A stretch of 64,000 nt of DNA. It comes from Apostichopus japonicus. Taxonomy: Eukaryota > Echinodermata > Holothuroidea > Aspidochirotida > Stichopodidae. Both the position numbers and the translations under genes were made by a program. The stretch spans positions 19,766,501 through 19,830,500 of the forward strand of contig NC_092580.1 of the NCBI RefSeq assembly GCF_037975245.1. Reading direction: 5' to 3'. The stretch's first letter is position 1. Every line of letters starts with the position of its first letter. The notes under the pieces are model-generated. The model was not told the DNA's origin. It was given only the letters and a program-made list of their open reading frames with translations, and did not search any database. Below, one piece after another: positions 1-12,151 of this stretch.

Positions 1-334
1 GTACATATCCATAGACTTACAATAGAAGTAAAACACCTGGACAATACTCTCAGCATCAGATAAACCACCAGTAAAAATTTGCAGGCAAACTTTGTAATGA
101 AATAATTTGAGAATTACCCACTAGCCAAAATCCCAGTTTGAAACAATCTTTAAATTGTAGCTATTACTTCAACATCACTTTAAGCCTTTTGATAAGCTAA
201 CAAATTTAAAGGAGCATTACATCAACAACAACAACAAATAGGAAAATGCAAGACCGCCAGAAATTTTACTACAAAGAGTTAAGATGAACAGGGCCATACT
301 CTACATGTTATTTCCTTTGAATGCCCTGAGGCTA

Positions 335-366
335 TTTATATATATATATATATATCTATATATATG
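335..366. repeat. (TA)n microsatellite
   Basis: Run of alternating T and A downstream of the last WD40 exon found at 772-577, inside an intron of that gene. Confidence 0.85.
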
Positions 367-576
367 TAAATATACATACATATATATATTTAGTGCTTCG
401 TTAACAATTTCAGTGATGAATTCACAGATTTATCACAGGAATTCATGAATTCATCACCGTCCTATTTATGATATCATCATCTTATTTCAATCGAGATCTA
501 GCAGAATAATACTTTGGTGTTTACGGTCTCATAATAAGATATATTTTAGTCAAAGGAATTTACTTCTGGCGATTAC

Positions 577-3500
577 CTGCAGACCTAGAACCAGAAAGTT
601 AGTCTGTAGAGGAGAGACAAACCCCTCGTGGGTCCAGTACATCACATGAGTGGTGACTGCTGTGAGGGAGGAACAGGAACTAGGAGGGCATGGACCCATT
701 CCCTCCGCAGTCGCACGGCGGATTTGAAAGTTACCGAGGGACGATTTGGTGTTAGCTGACGGAGGCCTCGTTCTGATATGTTAAAAGATGGCGAATTAAA
801 AACATTAATGTTACAAGAAATGTACATGCTTTTTACAAATGCAATTGTATAGAGGATAATTAATAAATATCATAACTACATTTTTATATATTTTTAAACT
901 ATATTTTTAACTATATATTTAAAACTGTATCTAGTTATAATAAAATGATTTTCAACAATGTAACTTTATTTCACCGTGTTAAGTTGTAAACCAGTACTCC
1001 ATTTGGCGATAACATATCATTAATTATAATAAATATTCATATTAAATCAAATTATTATATGCAATTCAGAAAGTTTCTTAATAAACAGAATAATTATATT
1101 ACAGAGATGGTTAATATACAATATTAGGTGTACATTTCAACATTCTAAAATATTTCTAGGTATCAATAAATGAATTCATAAAAGCACATACAAAAAAAGA
1201 ACAGTTCATATTTTTCAGGAAAGAAAATGTAATCTTGTATTACAAATTATATTTATCACCTATAAAAAACATTTATTACTTGTTTTTATAATTGAACATA
1301 TTCATTTTTCATTTTCGTCCAAATAAAAATTGACTAAGAATACTAATTCTCCAAAAATCTAAAAAATTCAAATGGATTGTTTACCCAGAAGAGGGCGTGG
1401 TTCTACCACTAGCAGCTGACAGTCCCCGGAAGAACCTTTCTTGTATTCGACTAACATCCCAGACGGCTGTACGGCATGCAGGATCAGTTCTTCAGATAAG
1501 AAAAAAAATTATGTTTTAGAATGTATTAACCATTGACTGGCAGTTCACATCAAAGTGTAGCTACAAATTCCATGGAAAAGAAAACTTGCAAGTAAGCAAA
1601 CAAAACAGCAAAAATAATAAATATCTCTTTCAGCACTAGTGACAGTGTGCTTCAACTTTGATGGGTCTTGCAACACAAATAAGTGAACACCAATTTATAT
1701 CACGGTTTCATATGTTTTTTTAGTCTAAATGTCTTCGGGCTTTGGTTTCGATGATAAACATAACCCTTGTAGTCATGCTGGCAGATGTGTGTGTTTATGT
1801 GTGTTACGCCTTGCTTGTAAACACGATATCTCAAGAAGGGAATCTTGGACCAATCTCATATTTGGTGTGTAGGTGTGTACCACATTGAGAAGAAGGAGCC
1901 TGAGTTACTATTGTTTGTCATATCTCAATGCTTTTTGCTGTACTACTTAGATTGAAGTATGTTGTTCATCCTGGCTATACTCTACAGCCTAGTGTATCAC
2001 ATTCATATAAGATTATTCACGTAGCATCATCGAAACCACACTGCAGTTTTGCTGTCTGGTTACTTTTAATACCTCATGGTGTAGACCCATAATTCTTCTG
2101 GATTCATCAAGAGATAGACTAAGCTACATTCTCTGTTGTAGGATACAGCTAGAACTGTCTGTAAGGGTGATAATGATGGTGGTGGCAGAACGGTAGATAA
2201 ATTCCTCTGATCTCTCATCGACACCAAACGAACACTGCGAGGTAAGAACAGACAAACAGATTTTATCGACAGCCTGAGAAGAGAGTGTCATGTGACGTAT
2301 CACATGAAAAAGCAAGAAACAAAAATGTAAATTTTTACAATTTCTTAATGTCTACTACAGATGAAATTATCCTATCACAAAAAGATGAAGTTCCTTTGTT
2401 CAATCATCTAAATTCATTAATTATGTCATTCACACTTTCGGTATCTCCTTCGATTGAGAACAGATAACGACTCATTAATTTGGAGCAGCTTAATCACTGT
2501 AATGTCATAGATCTCTTTAGTATACATTGAGGGATAATATGTCAGAGTAAATTTTATGGATTTTCTCTCAATGTCCCCCAGAAAAACATTTTGGTTGTCC
2601 AAACAAAATTTAGCAAAATAACAAAAACAACCAAAATTAATCCTGCAGGAGAGGTTTTGTTTATAGAATACCAGCTTTGGGCCAGTAAAACCCCCTTAGG
2701 GTGGATCATTGGCCTACCACTATTTTGTTTGTTTTAGGATCTCCAAAGTGAAGAAGAGTGATTCCAATTTATAACCTATTTTACCTATTTATGGGTATTT
2801 AGTTACAATTTATGCTGAATTTTATGAAAAATGACTCATCCTCCATTTATTTTGTTGGGGGGTTGTCTTGGACGATTGAAAGACTTAAACAAAAATTTGG
2901 CCTTGTGTAAATGTTACATGGCATCGGTCAGAATGATATCAAAGTAATACACTACAGCTCGTAAGCTAAATAAATTCTTCTTGTTTCTTTACTGAATTAC
3001 TGGAAATAAGTGATACAATGAATCTACATCTTTACCTCGAATCATCTCCGACTGCCACAACTCGGCTTGTCTTTCTATCAGATTGTGCGACTTGGATGCT
3101 GGTCACTTTACTCCTGGCCAGAGCATAGAAGTGTACAGTTTGGTCAATATTCCAGATGGAGAGTTCTCTGGGAGTGGCTGTCCAGAGAAACTTATCAGCT
3201 ATGATACCCATCCATAAGATACCTTCAGTCGACATTACAATGCTGAAAAACAAGAATAAAAATAGAAAAACAATATATGTCAAGTAAAACCAAGATCCGA
3301 AAAATTGAAGAATAAGTCTCCATGAGATCCTGCTTGATATTATCAATTAGTACCTTCTGTAATAAACTTGAAAAATTAACATCTAAGAATATAAGCACAT
3401 GACACCAGGAAGGTTTTTCACTGTGCAAATGTGTTTGAAGCATTCAGCTTCTGCCTTAAGCATATTCCGGAAAAAAAAAGCCTATAGCTTCCAGATAAAA

Positions 3501-6500
3501 ACATATCACCAGGAACGTTTTCACCTTGTCAAGTTTTTCAACTTTTTGAAAGCAGAACATCTACAGGAAATGCACAAAACCTTTCAACTCCTGCCATATT
3601 CATATTTCTCAATATAACAGAAATGCAAAAAACCAACTGTTAATACCAGTCTGAACTTTGACCTGAACAGCATGAAGCACATTAAATTTTGATCCCTCTA
3701 ACATCAACATGATGATTTGTATGTATGTATGTATTTTAGATCCTCCTGCAAGCAGGAACTCGCGAAGAAGCCTCATTGACTTATCAAAGCCACAAGCTGA
3801 CCGAAGTCAGTCTCTTAGATTCATATTTTATTGTCCATGATTATGAATTGTCAACAACTCTGTAACTGGACGACATACTTTAATCTTGGAGTGACTCGAA
3901 CTGGGGACCAGTGGCAGAGCGCCCCCCCCCTGACGGACTCAAATGGACTGCTGGCGCCCTTTCAGCTTTTTACCACTTTTTACTTATTCGCGATTATTGA
4001 CATTTTTATTGCGCTCTCATCTACCTATTGACATTTGTCACATTTTGTTGGTGTAATTTTCTGACACCTATTTATTCTTAGTGGATCTACAATTAGCAAG
4101 GCCCGGAAAGGGTCATTTCCGGCGATCTAGGGAGTATCTTTACTCAAAAAAAATTCTGTACACTCCGTGCCAACCTGTGGTGGCGCTCCGCTTAGATAGT
4201 GTCGAAAGCGCCCCTATACAGACCATTCTCAACCCCCCTGACCAATACCCCTAGCTCCGCCACTGCTGGGGACCTTATGATTGGAAAGCACCGGTTCCAA
4301 CAAACTTGTAAATTTGGTTCCAAACAGTTGGTTCCAACATACCTGTAAATCTCTTCCATGATATCCAAAGACCACACCCTGACAGTACCATCCAGGGATG
4401 ACGTCAGGACCAGAGAAGACGACTCTGGGTGCAGCGCAACGTTTGTGACTGCCCTTGAGTGACCCCTGAAGGTGTGAACCAACCCCCCAGTCATACTCCA
4501 AACTTTAACTAAATGAATGGGGGCAAAAGAAAACTCGTCATGAGAAAGGAATCTGAGCAAGTAGTACCAATTTTGGATTGGGACAAGAAAGAGTGAAAAT
4601 GGTTAATGGGAGTGGGTAACTATTAATGACTACATTATTCTCTCAGTGACAACAATTTTTGTTGATTGGATCAAGAATTAACTATATATGACCAGATGAC
4701 CAATGCATTGATGCCATCCATGATATGAAAATAAAAGTTCACATGTTTGCAAGCTATCTAAAGTAAGCTAGGTATATAAAAAATCATAATTAATTACCAA
4801 TTATAATATCAAGACACTATTCTGCCCTATAACGTTGACACTATTGCAGTGGAATGAGAAGGGGTAGACAAAGCTGGATGGATTTGGGGTAGTTTACCAA
4901 AAGAATTTTATATAGAAGTTTAATTGTAGTTGTAGCTGCACAAAATACATTCTGACAGTTCTGGTTTATGTCTTGATTTTGTTTGCAATAGTTTTAGTAC
5001 TTCCTCCAAGACACTTCAAACTTTGTTAATTAAAAGCAGACTAAAAAAATTATCTTTTGAGCTGTCACTCCTTTTGGCCGTTTAAAGGATCCAACTGAAT
5101 GATCAAGTAATGTGTATGTTAGAAAAGTGGAGGGGGGGGGGGAGGTAGCAAAATACTCCTACCCATCTGCTCCACTGCCAAAGTTGGGGCAGGTTTTCCT
5201 TACCCCCTCCCCCACCCCACTTTGTTCCTATACCTACATATTGTATTGCAAAAAACACTACCACTAAATAACCACTATGACAATAAGACCAATAAGAAAA
5301 AAATAATTAATACCTTCTGTATCAAACGATCCAGTAACTAATACTTTGGATTGAGGTGAGTACTTGCAGCCAGTTATCTGTGAATTGTGAGCCCTGGAAT
5401 CAAATCAGAAGATGGGAATTCAGGCAAGTATCTTTCAAGTATTAATAACTGAAATATACAAAATAAAATTATGTATTAAACAAAACATGCCATTGTACAA
5501 GTTTAGTCCATATTTAAAATATTTGATAGCATAGCATGTACATGCTGAATATGCATTTTGTCATTTCCAACAAGTCTTAGGAAAAGTTAAAAGACCTTCA
5601 CCTGGAAATCTTGAAAAGAAACTTTCCATCCATATCATAACAGGACACATCTGTATCTGAGCAGCAGTAGAGATGTTGCATCTTCTCATTCAGTTCCAAC
5701 TTACGGACCCAACTCCCTCCTACAGAGTCCAGCTGTTTCCTGAGTGAATAACAAACATGGCGACTTCAAGCATCTGTTTGCATTGCATGCTAAAATGACA
5801 AACTTTTATTGTTTTTGCTTCCCTCCAGATTCACTTACATTGAAAGGAGATGAAATTACATAGTGGTTAAGCCTTATCAATTAGAGGAGGTACAAACCAA
5901 ACAATTATTTTTAGCCTATTTGATAGAGATCATTGTCATGAACACCTCCCTCTAAAGGCTAAGCAAATCTTGCTCAGTTTTGGAAATAGCTTAAAACTTG
6001 TGTCTGGAGGCTATAGTTTTATAAATCTGTGATGTCATAGTAATATTAGGATCTGAACCTTCTACTTTCTCTTTTTTTCCCCCTCTGTATTGTTGCAAGG
6101 TAGAATATTAAAAATATGCTGCCACTGAAATAAATGCCATCATCTGGCTGCATCTCAAGGACTTCAATATTTTAGATTCAGCATTCACAAACCCATCTCC
6201 GTTTATAAAGAAATTAAACAAGATACTAAGTAAAGAACACTGTATAAAATTGAAACGCGAATTGAAACGTCAAATTTTGGACTTGATCAAGTCTTCAGCG
6301 ATGTGTGTGAAGGGGAACACTAAACAATGCAGTTTCCCCCCCAAATAGAACAATACTTTTCTAGCTGTCTGGGTAAGTTCTTCATGACAGTTATCTTTAT
6401 CACATAGACCAATGATGAAGGTTGGGTATGTATCTCCTTTAATGACAATAACAAACTAATGTCCGAATGTTTATATGCCAGGTAGACTAGGCTAAGGTAT

Positions 6501-9500
6501 ATTTGATATGAAAGAGAAGCATTATGCTGAGTGTTGAAAACTAACAGTATTTGCTAGGTTTTGAAGATCCCTTGTGACAGAAGTAATGCAACAACCTTTT
6601 AGCGCAATGTGTATTTATGCACAAGCATTTAGTCTGGCAAGAAAAGTTTCATTGTGAAAAGAAAATCAGATGATTTATAAAGGGTTCTATCATTTTCGAG
6701 CCAAAACATCATAGCAAACTGAGCAATGAAGCACAAGTTCTGGTTGACCTTGTTGTAACGTTTGCTTCAACAGAAATAATAAGTATGTAATGCCTAGTGT
6801 ATCTTGAAAAAAAAATATATTGAACTTTTAGAATATTTATAGTTCGATGAATAACTAATTGAACTACATACTCTTCAAGAAAGTTAAAATTCCTACGATA
6901 TTTGTTAACTTACTTGAGAAACAAGCCATAGTTTGCCATTGGTTTGATTTCTGTCCATATTCGATCAGCTATTTGTTTAAACTCCCAAATCTGGAAAAAG
7001 AGAAAGAAATTTGTCTACATGAAAACAGGACTAAAAACAAAGTATGACTTTTTTCAGTTCTAAACAGCTCCAATATTAAGTATTGCAGTGATGAACAGCT
7101 GAATTTTGATGAATTCTAAATACAGAAAACATCAACAGCTATTAAGTAAAAAATTCCAAATGTATTTCATATCAAGAATAAATTAACAAGAAGAATATAT
7201 AATATAACTTACAGTATATATAGAATATATATAGAATATATATAGAATACATATAGAGTATATATAGAATATAGAATATAATATCCTATCAGTAAGTAAA
7301 GCTTTGCACGTACATCCATCTCGACATCACAGACTACCTCCCGTTATTCAATTTCTAAAGTAAGGAAAGGTTTAGCCTAGGTCTTTCAATCAACCACATA
7401 TTCAGTTATGGACAAGATATTGATCAAGCTATTTTTTTGTGTTTTCAACTAACAGTGTGGAATATTTTTCTCTTCAATATTAGTTTAACTTTGACAGTCA
7501 CAAGAACGTCCTTTCAATCCCTTAGCAACTGAATACTGACCTTTGTACCATTGACCCCTCCAGTTATGAGCTCATCTCTGATTGGGTTGAATACCATGAA
7601 CATCACAGAACTGAGGTCAGAGTCTGCCGTACATGTCTCCTCAAAATTTTTGTTCAGTACCTGTTTTTAAATATTGCAAAAAAAGCACATTGTTAAAAGT
7701 ATTTAAATTTAATGAATGAACAAAATGTAGTCATCTTTAATAGAAATGGGGACGTCACTACTTTAATATTAAAGATATACTAGATTTCCAAACATGAAGT
7801 ATGAGAAATGAATACAAATCAGGTTACTTAAGGGTGAGTATGAATACAAAGCATATACTGAAGGGTGAGTATGACTACAAATCTTTAAGAGGGAGTATGA
7901 ATACAAATCTTTAAGAGTGAGTATGAATACAAATCATTACGGGTGATTATGAACATAAGTTATTAAGGGTGAGTATGAATACAAATCATTAAGGGTGAGT
8001 ATGAATATAAGTTATTAAGGGTGAGTATGAATATAAATCCTTAAAAGGGTAAGTATGTATATTGATCATTAAGGGTGAGTATGAATACAGCTATGCTATA
8101 ATACAAATAAAAAAAATACAACTACAGACTCACTGCAAGTCTGCTTGAAGACACAAAATTTTATTTACCTTCAATGAAAAGTCATGTGCTAGGCAAAAAT
8201 AGACATTGAACTTCTTGGCAAAGATGATACTCCGTAATAAATTGTTCTGATACTTTGGGAAGCTGAGGCTGCGTGAAACTGTCGTAAGGAAATAAATAAA
8301 CAAATGAATACAACATATTTTAAGCTGACCAAATTAAATGCCAACTTATCAATCAAAAGGAACCAAGCTGCCATATTTGTACTTTAAATGTAAGGTGTAC
8401 TTGAAACAAAACAGATTTGAAATTATTACTTACATGTTAAGGTCAAATTTCTGTTTGAAGTCATGTCAATAATTGGTTTTCATATTATCGATCTTCTGTG
8501 CGAGGTTCTCACTACAAACTCTTTCTCGCGATGGTTTAGCTTACAGTGAACATATTTTTTCTCATGAAAATTCAGGGAAACGATATTGTTATTGAACCAC
8601 TTATGTTAACATTAGGAGGGTACACACAGTACAGTTTCAGGGATGGGTGGATATATATAATATCTCAGTAGTGCTATTGTTGAGGACAAAAGTCAAGTGG
8701 CCACGTTTCTTTCATACATCCTCCACAAACAACCGTTTGTCCAAACTTAATTTAATTAAGTTAACTAACAGCCTCTTCCAAAAATCTGGAAAACTCCCTC
8801 AGTTTAGTCATTCGGGGACAAATTTTTTTTGGAGTGTGCGGGAAGGGGAAGGGGGGCATTTTTAATCCAGGGACTTTCCTGGAAATCGGGGACATCTGGT
8901 CACCTTAGGCAAACTACTTTTTATTGCTTACATCAGCCCAATCTGTGGTCCACACTCCTGTTATCCATCCAGCCATTAGCATAAGATCGAATTAGATAAC
9001 AATTTTAGGTCATAATTAATTGATAAGAAAAGGTATATAGAAATCCTTCAACTTACCTGAGTTGGATATGCCATCCTTTGTCCAGGTTGTGATACCCCTC
9101 GTGTCTAACAGAATAAACTGTCTTGTACGAGTATTCACAGTCACTGCCCAAAAAAATGGTTATGTTCGATATATAGATTTTATATAAGTATGAAAGACTT
9201 CTTTAGATCATCAAGTAAAGGATCAACGGAAATTCTGACTCACATTTGAACGTCTTTTATATGTGTTTTTTTGTTTATGTTCTTTTAATCTCATGGAAGT
9301 AGTTTAGAGCAACAAAAACAAATGCTTTCATTGAGAGTAGAGCAGAAATTTGGTATTTTCCTCCATAAGATTTCTTCTTTCCCCATTTGTAGTATAACAT
9401 TAATTAATAATGAAGAGTGACAATTGAAGTTACCTGATAACAGTATTAAGAAAGCTTTGCTACAATTTCACAGCTGCAATGCCATTTTGGGGAAATTACC

Positions 9501-10247
9501 ATCTTTCAAGGTGATTTATATGAACTACTTAAATGTTACACATATCAACTGGTAGAATTTAGTAGTTAGAAGTCAATGTGCTCCATTAAAAAAGGTAAAG
9601 AAAACATAAATGTTATTTTCTTAAGTGATTTCTATGACTTTGAAAGTTGTATTTAAAGCAGGGTTGTCCAACCTATTGCAGAGGAGGGCCACATGGAATG
9701 ATTATGATGAAGGAGGGGGCCGCATGAACCCTACGCTCGATTTTTCGATTTTTTGCCCGAAGCCCAAGGCAACAAAATGTGAGCACTGCGCGCGGAGCGC
9801 ACTGATTTATTTTCCTTCCTGATAAAACAGTTGAATGAAGTCCAGCCCCCCCCCCCCTCCGCTTAGAGAGTGTCACACAAACTGACCTGTATGCAGTTTT
9901 GTGGACCCACAAGGTTCGAATGATTGATTGTATAGCTTCAAATTGTTATCAATAAATCTGCTCACTAAAATTTTGCACCGTAGAGCATCTCTGGCGGGCC
10001 GGACGCAACTCTGCGGCGGGCCGGACTGTGGCCCGCGGGCCGTAGGTTGGACAACCCTGATTTAAAGGTACTTACCATCAACCAGGTCTGTGTGCTTCTT
10101 GTTATGTTCATAGTAATGTCTCTGTTGAAACCCATAGGGAATGCTCATAAAATACGGATCAGAGCTAAAGACATCTTCGTTTTTGTCAGTCCTGGTTGCA
10201 TCCTTTGTGTTGTTTGTGTCATGATCTTTCTTAGCTAGGAGCATCAT
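577..10247 (-). CDS. Large WD40-repeat protein, WDR87/WDR97-like (5' part, 12 exons, runs off left edge)
   Basis: Spliced minus-strand coding exons: 10247-10076, 9143-9057, 8278-8169, 7660-7541, 6990-6914, 5739-5602, 5393-5314, 4508-4343, 3242-3036, 2234-2073, 1489-1385, 772-577. All have GT-AG borders and compatible phases, and together give 540 codons without a stop. The protein starts MMLLAKKDHD and carries WD40 blades: ITTWTKDG, TGGVNGTKIWEF, GSFDTEVKVWSM, HTFRGHSRAVTNVALHP, SSLDGTVRVWSLD and RELSIWNID. A Ser/Thr/Pro-rich linker follows (near 1385 and 772). WD40 propellers are scaffolds. The WDR87/WDR97 resemblance (order of blades, phrases such as LVHTFRGHS) is from memory and suggests an axonemal or sperm-flagellar role. 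This is inference, though the upstream neighbour on the same strand is also a ciliary gene. For the exon starting at 2234 I chose the acceptor after CTCGCAG, which gives GDDSSVRLVS; the acceptor at 2274 would add 13 residues. The 3' remainder lies left of the window, and bases 1-110 may hold part of the next exon. Confidence 0.8.
1800..2045 (+). repeat. Dispersed repeat with ATCTCAAGAAGG / CTCATATTTGGT words
   Basis: This stretch shares ordered words (GATATCTCAAGA, CTTGGA, ATCTCATATTTGGT, TACCACATTGAG, then TACTTAGAT...) with 35150-35470 and 38780-39345. It therefore belongs to a dispersed repeat family. It overlaps no recognised exon (the nearest is 2234-2073). Confidence 0.6.
3909..4265. 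mobile_element. Short TIR element (hAT-like MITE), 357 bp, intronic
   Basis: Ends CAGTGGCAGAGC and GCTCCGCCACTG are inverted repeats. They are flanked by a perfect 8-bp duplication CTGGGGAC (3901-3908 and 4266-4273). The element sits in the WD40 gene intron between exons 4508-4343 and 3242-3036. Internal segments (the CGCTTAGATAGTGTC word, the TTTCCGG stretch) recur in inverted orientation near 35540-35640, which marks a related element. No coding capacity. Confidence 0.9.
7191..7285. repeat. ATATAGAAT-type simple repeat
   Basis: Imperfect repeats of ATATATAGAAT in an intron of the WD40 gene. Low complexity, no other content seen. Confidence 0.8.
7828..8090. repeat. Minisatellite, about 27-bp unit, about 10 copies
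   Basis: Imperfect tandem units of the form AAGGGTGAGTATGAATACAA plus a short variable tail repeat about ten times. It lies in an intron of the WD40 gene between the exons at 8169 and 7660. Several units have drifted (GGGAGTATG, GGTGATTATG). Confidence 0.9.
8640..8910. repeat. Probable degraded transposon fragment
   Basis: On the minus strand, the right part reads GGTGACCAGATGTCCCCGA followed by purine-rich tracts, a layout often seen at the ends of old DNA-transposon copies. I could not pair it with a second terminus or a target duplication, so the boundaries are approximate. It is intronic in the WD40 gene. Confidence 0.35.
9659..10059. mobile_element. hAT-type MITE, 401 bp, in intron 1 of the WD40 gene
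   Basis: Perfect 16-bp terminal inverted repeats begin CAGGGTTGTCCAACCT. They are flanked by a perfect 8-bp target duplication ATTTAAAG (9651-9658 and 10060-10067). TIRs starting CAG with 8-bp duplications are typical of hAT elements. No transposase is encoded, so the element is non-autonomous. The right-hand duplication ends 8 bp from the splice donor of the first coding exon (donor GT at 10075-10074). A second copy of the family lies at 44220-44559. Confidence 0.93.
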
Positions 10248-11254
10248 CCTCAAACAAAACACACCCAAAACTGCTATATTTCTAGGATACAGGCATTCCT
10301 GAAAGAATTTGGAATAGGCAAGCAATAGCTGACTACTGATTTACCAACTCTAGGCTCTGATGTTGCAAACAATTTGGGAGATGTATAAATATTCCTTACA
10401 GTTACAGAGTGCTGTAAGCTGCTCATTTAAAACACTATAAGTCTCTCCTCAACCACACTCCCAATCACTACATCCTCTGATGAATATCTCAGGAATAAAA
10501 TTGTCTAGGATGGTAGACAGTAGCTGCATGAGTAGTAGGGCATTAATGTTCTATTGAAGGATAGCAGTAATGATGATCAAGCTGATTTTGGACTGGTATA
10601 ATTTGTTCATTTCTTCTACTATGTGATTTCACAATGGTGATCACATTTAACCAGAAATATAAAGAATTTTACTTGTAAAGTGTAGTGCATTAGCAAAGTA
10701 TCTCATACTACATTAACTATTTACCCATAGTTCATTTAAAGTTCAATAGCAATGCATGTACAGTAGGCCTAGGCCTAGTACCATTCTTTAGATAAAGGTC
10801 GGAAGGCAATCTGCTCAAGCCGTTCACATTTTTCCTAACTCCGCGCATGTGTTACTATTTCATTAAACTTACTTAGTGTACGCCTATAATTCCGGTAAAA
10901 TAATTAATTGAATGATTATATTAAATTTATTTATATTAAATTACAAAATTCTCTTTCTGCAATCCTTTTCGCTAAAGTGGTACACATGACTGAGATTGGG
11001 CCTCGTTAGAACTCGCCTAACGCTCTAATTTAGGCTTAAAATAAGTTACTAACAATCTGACTTGCCTTTTCGCATGATCACTGAGACTGACAAAAGACCG
11101 ATATCAAAGTCTAGACCTATGAATAAACCCCTTTTCCATCTCTAAACCATCGATTTTGATGAATGTACATCCAACTATTCATCTGAAATGTACGTGTGAA
11201 TATATGTGTGTAGAACTGTCGGTACGGGTAGTTCAAAACAATGATTGTAGTTTG

Positions 11255-11268
11255 GTTTCCATTGTAAC
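11255..11268. promoter_or_regulatory. Candidate RFX X-box
   Basis: GTTTCCATTGTAAC is close to the RFX X-box imperfect palindrome (GTTNCC-AT-GGNAAC). It is about 1 kb upstream of the WD40 gene start on the minus strand. RFX factors drive ciliary genes in animals, and the gene is of ciliary type, but a single degenerate site in AT-rich DNA can arise by chance. Confidence 0.35.
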
Positions 11269-11640
11269 GCGTCATATTGCGTAATCACTTGTTCCGCAAA
11301 TTATGCGTTACCGTTGTCCAAGCACATGGAATTATTTACCAAAGAGTCAAGAATTACCCTATGAGGGTAATGCTGCAAATATGTCCAAGCCCTTTGTATA
11401 TTGCACCTGCAACCTAAGGCACTGTACATCGAACTCATTTCATTAAAATGCAGGACGGTAACCAGAGAAAAAAATTATAACAAAATTAGAAAATATCTCA
11501 TTTAATTTGTTATTCGTCTAGCTGTCATTTCGTAAAAAATATGAAAGCGCTGTTGCTGTTTGGCTCAGGGCTACGGTGAGATTGCTTACAACTACAAATT
11601 TTAGTTTTCACAGAATTTCCTGCTAACATACGAGCGTCAG

Positions 11641-12143
11641 CAGGGGCGTAGCGAGCGGGGGGGGGGGGGGTGTGGGTGTGTGTCACACACCCCCCAATAA
11701 TTTGGTCGCTGTCGGCAAATTTTGGGTCTGTCGGCAAAAGGAGAAGAGAGCGGAAGGGGAAGAAAGAAGGAAAGCTGAATAGAGAAAAGGAGAACGGGAG
11801 CTTTTTCCGTGCCAAATTTGACTTAAAATATGCACCAGATTTCATCTAAGGACGTTTCAAAACTAAAAAAATTCCAAAGGGGAGGGGTACACCCCCTCCC
11901 CTTAGACCCCTCCGGCCCTCCCCCATTTCAGTCACCACTTCCAGATCCGTCGTCAAATCAAATTTGACTTAAAATATACACCAGATTGCATCTAAGGACG
12001 TTTCAAAACTAAAAATTTTCCAAAGGGGAGGGGGACACCCCCTCCCCTTAGACCCCTCCCCCATTTCAGTCACCACTTCCAGATCCGTCGGCAAATCAAA
12101 TTCTCCACACCCCCCCAACAAAAAACCCTTCGCTACGCCCCTG
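11641..12143. mobile_element. hAT-like MITE, 503 bp, with internal tandem duplication
   Basis: Termini CAGGGGCGTAGCGA and TCGCTACGCCCCTG are 14-bp perfect inverted repeats. They are flanked by a perfect 8-bp duplication AGCGTCAG (11633-11640 and 12144-12151). Inside, a unit of about 145 bp is duplicated head to tail (about 11814-11959 and 11960-12097). There is no transposase. It lies between the WD40 gene and CCDC146. Confidence 0.92.
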
Positions 12144-12151
12144 AGCGTCAG

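Noticed and set aside
1-110. Possible next exon of the WD40 gene
   Set aside because: The minus strand is open and protein-like in more than one frame, but the acceptor phase is ambiguous and the window ends inside it. Kept only as a remark.
7828-8090. CRISPR-like regular repeats
   Set aside because: Units are directly adjacent with no unique spacers, and the genome is animal. It is a minisatellite.
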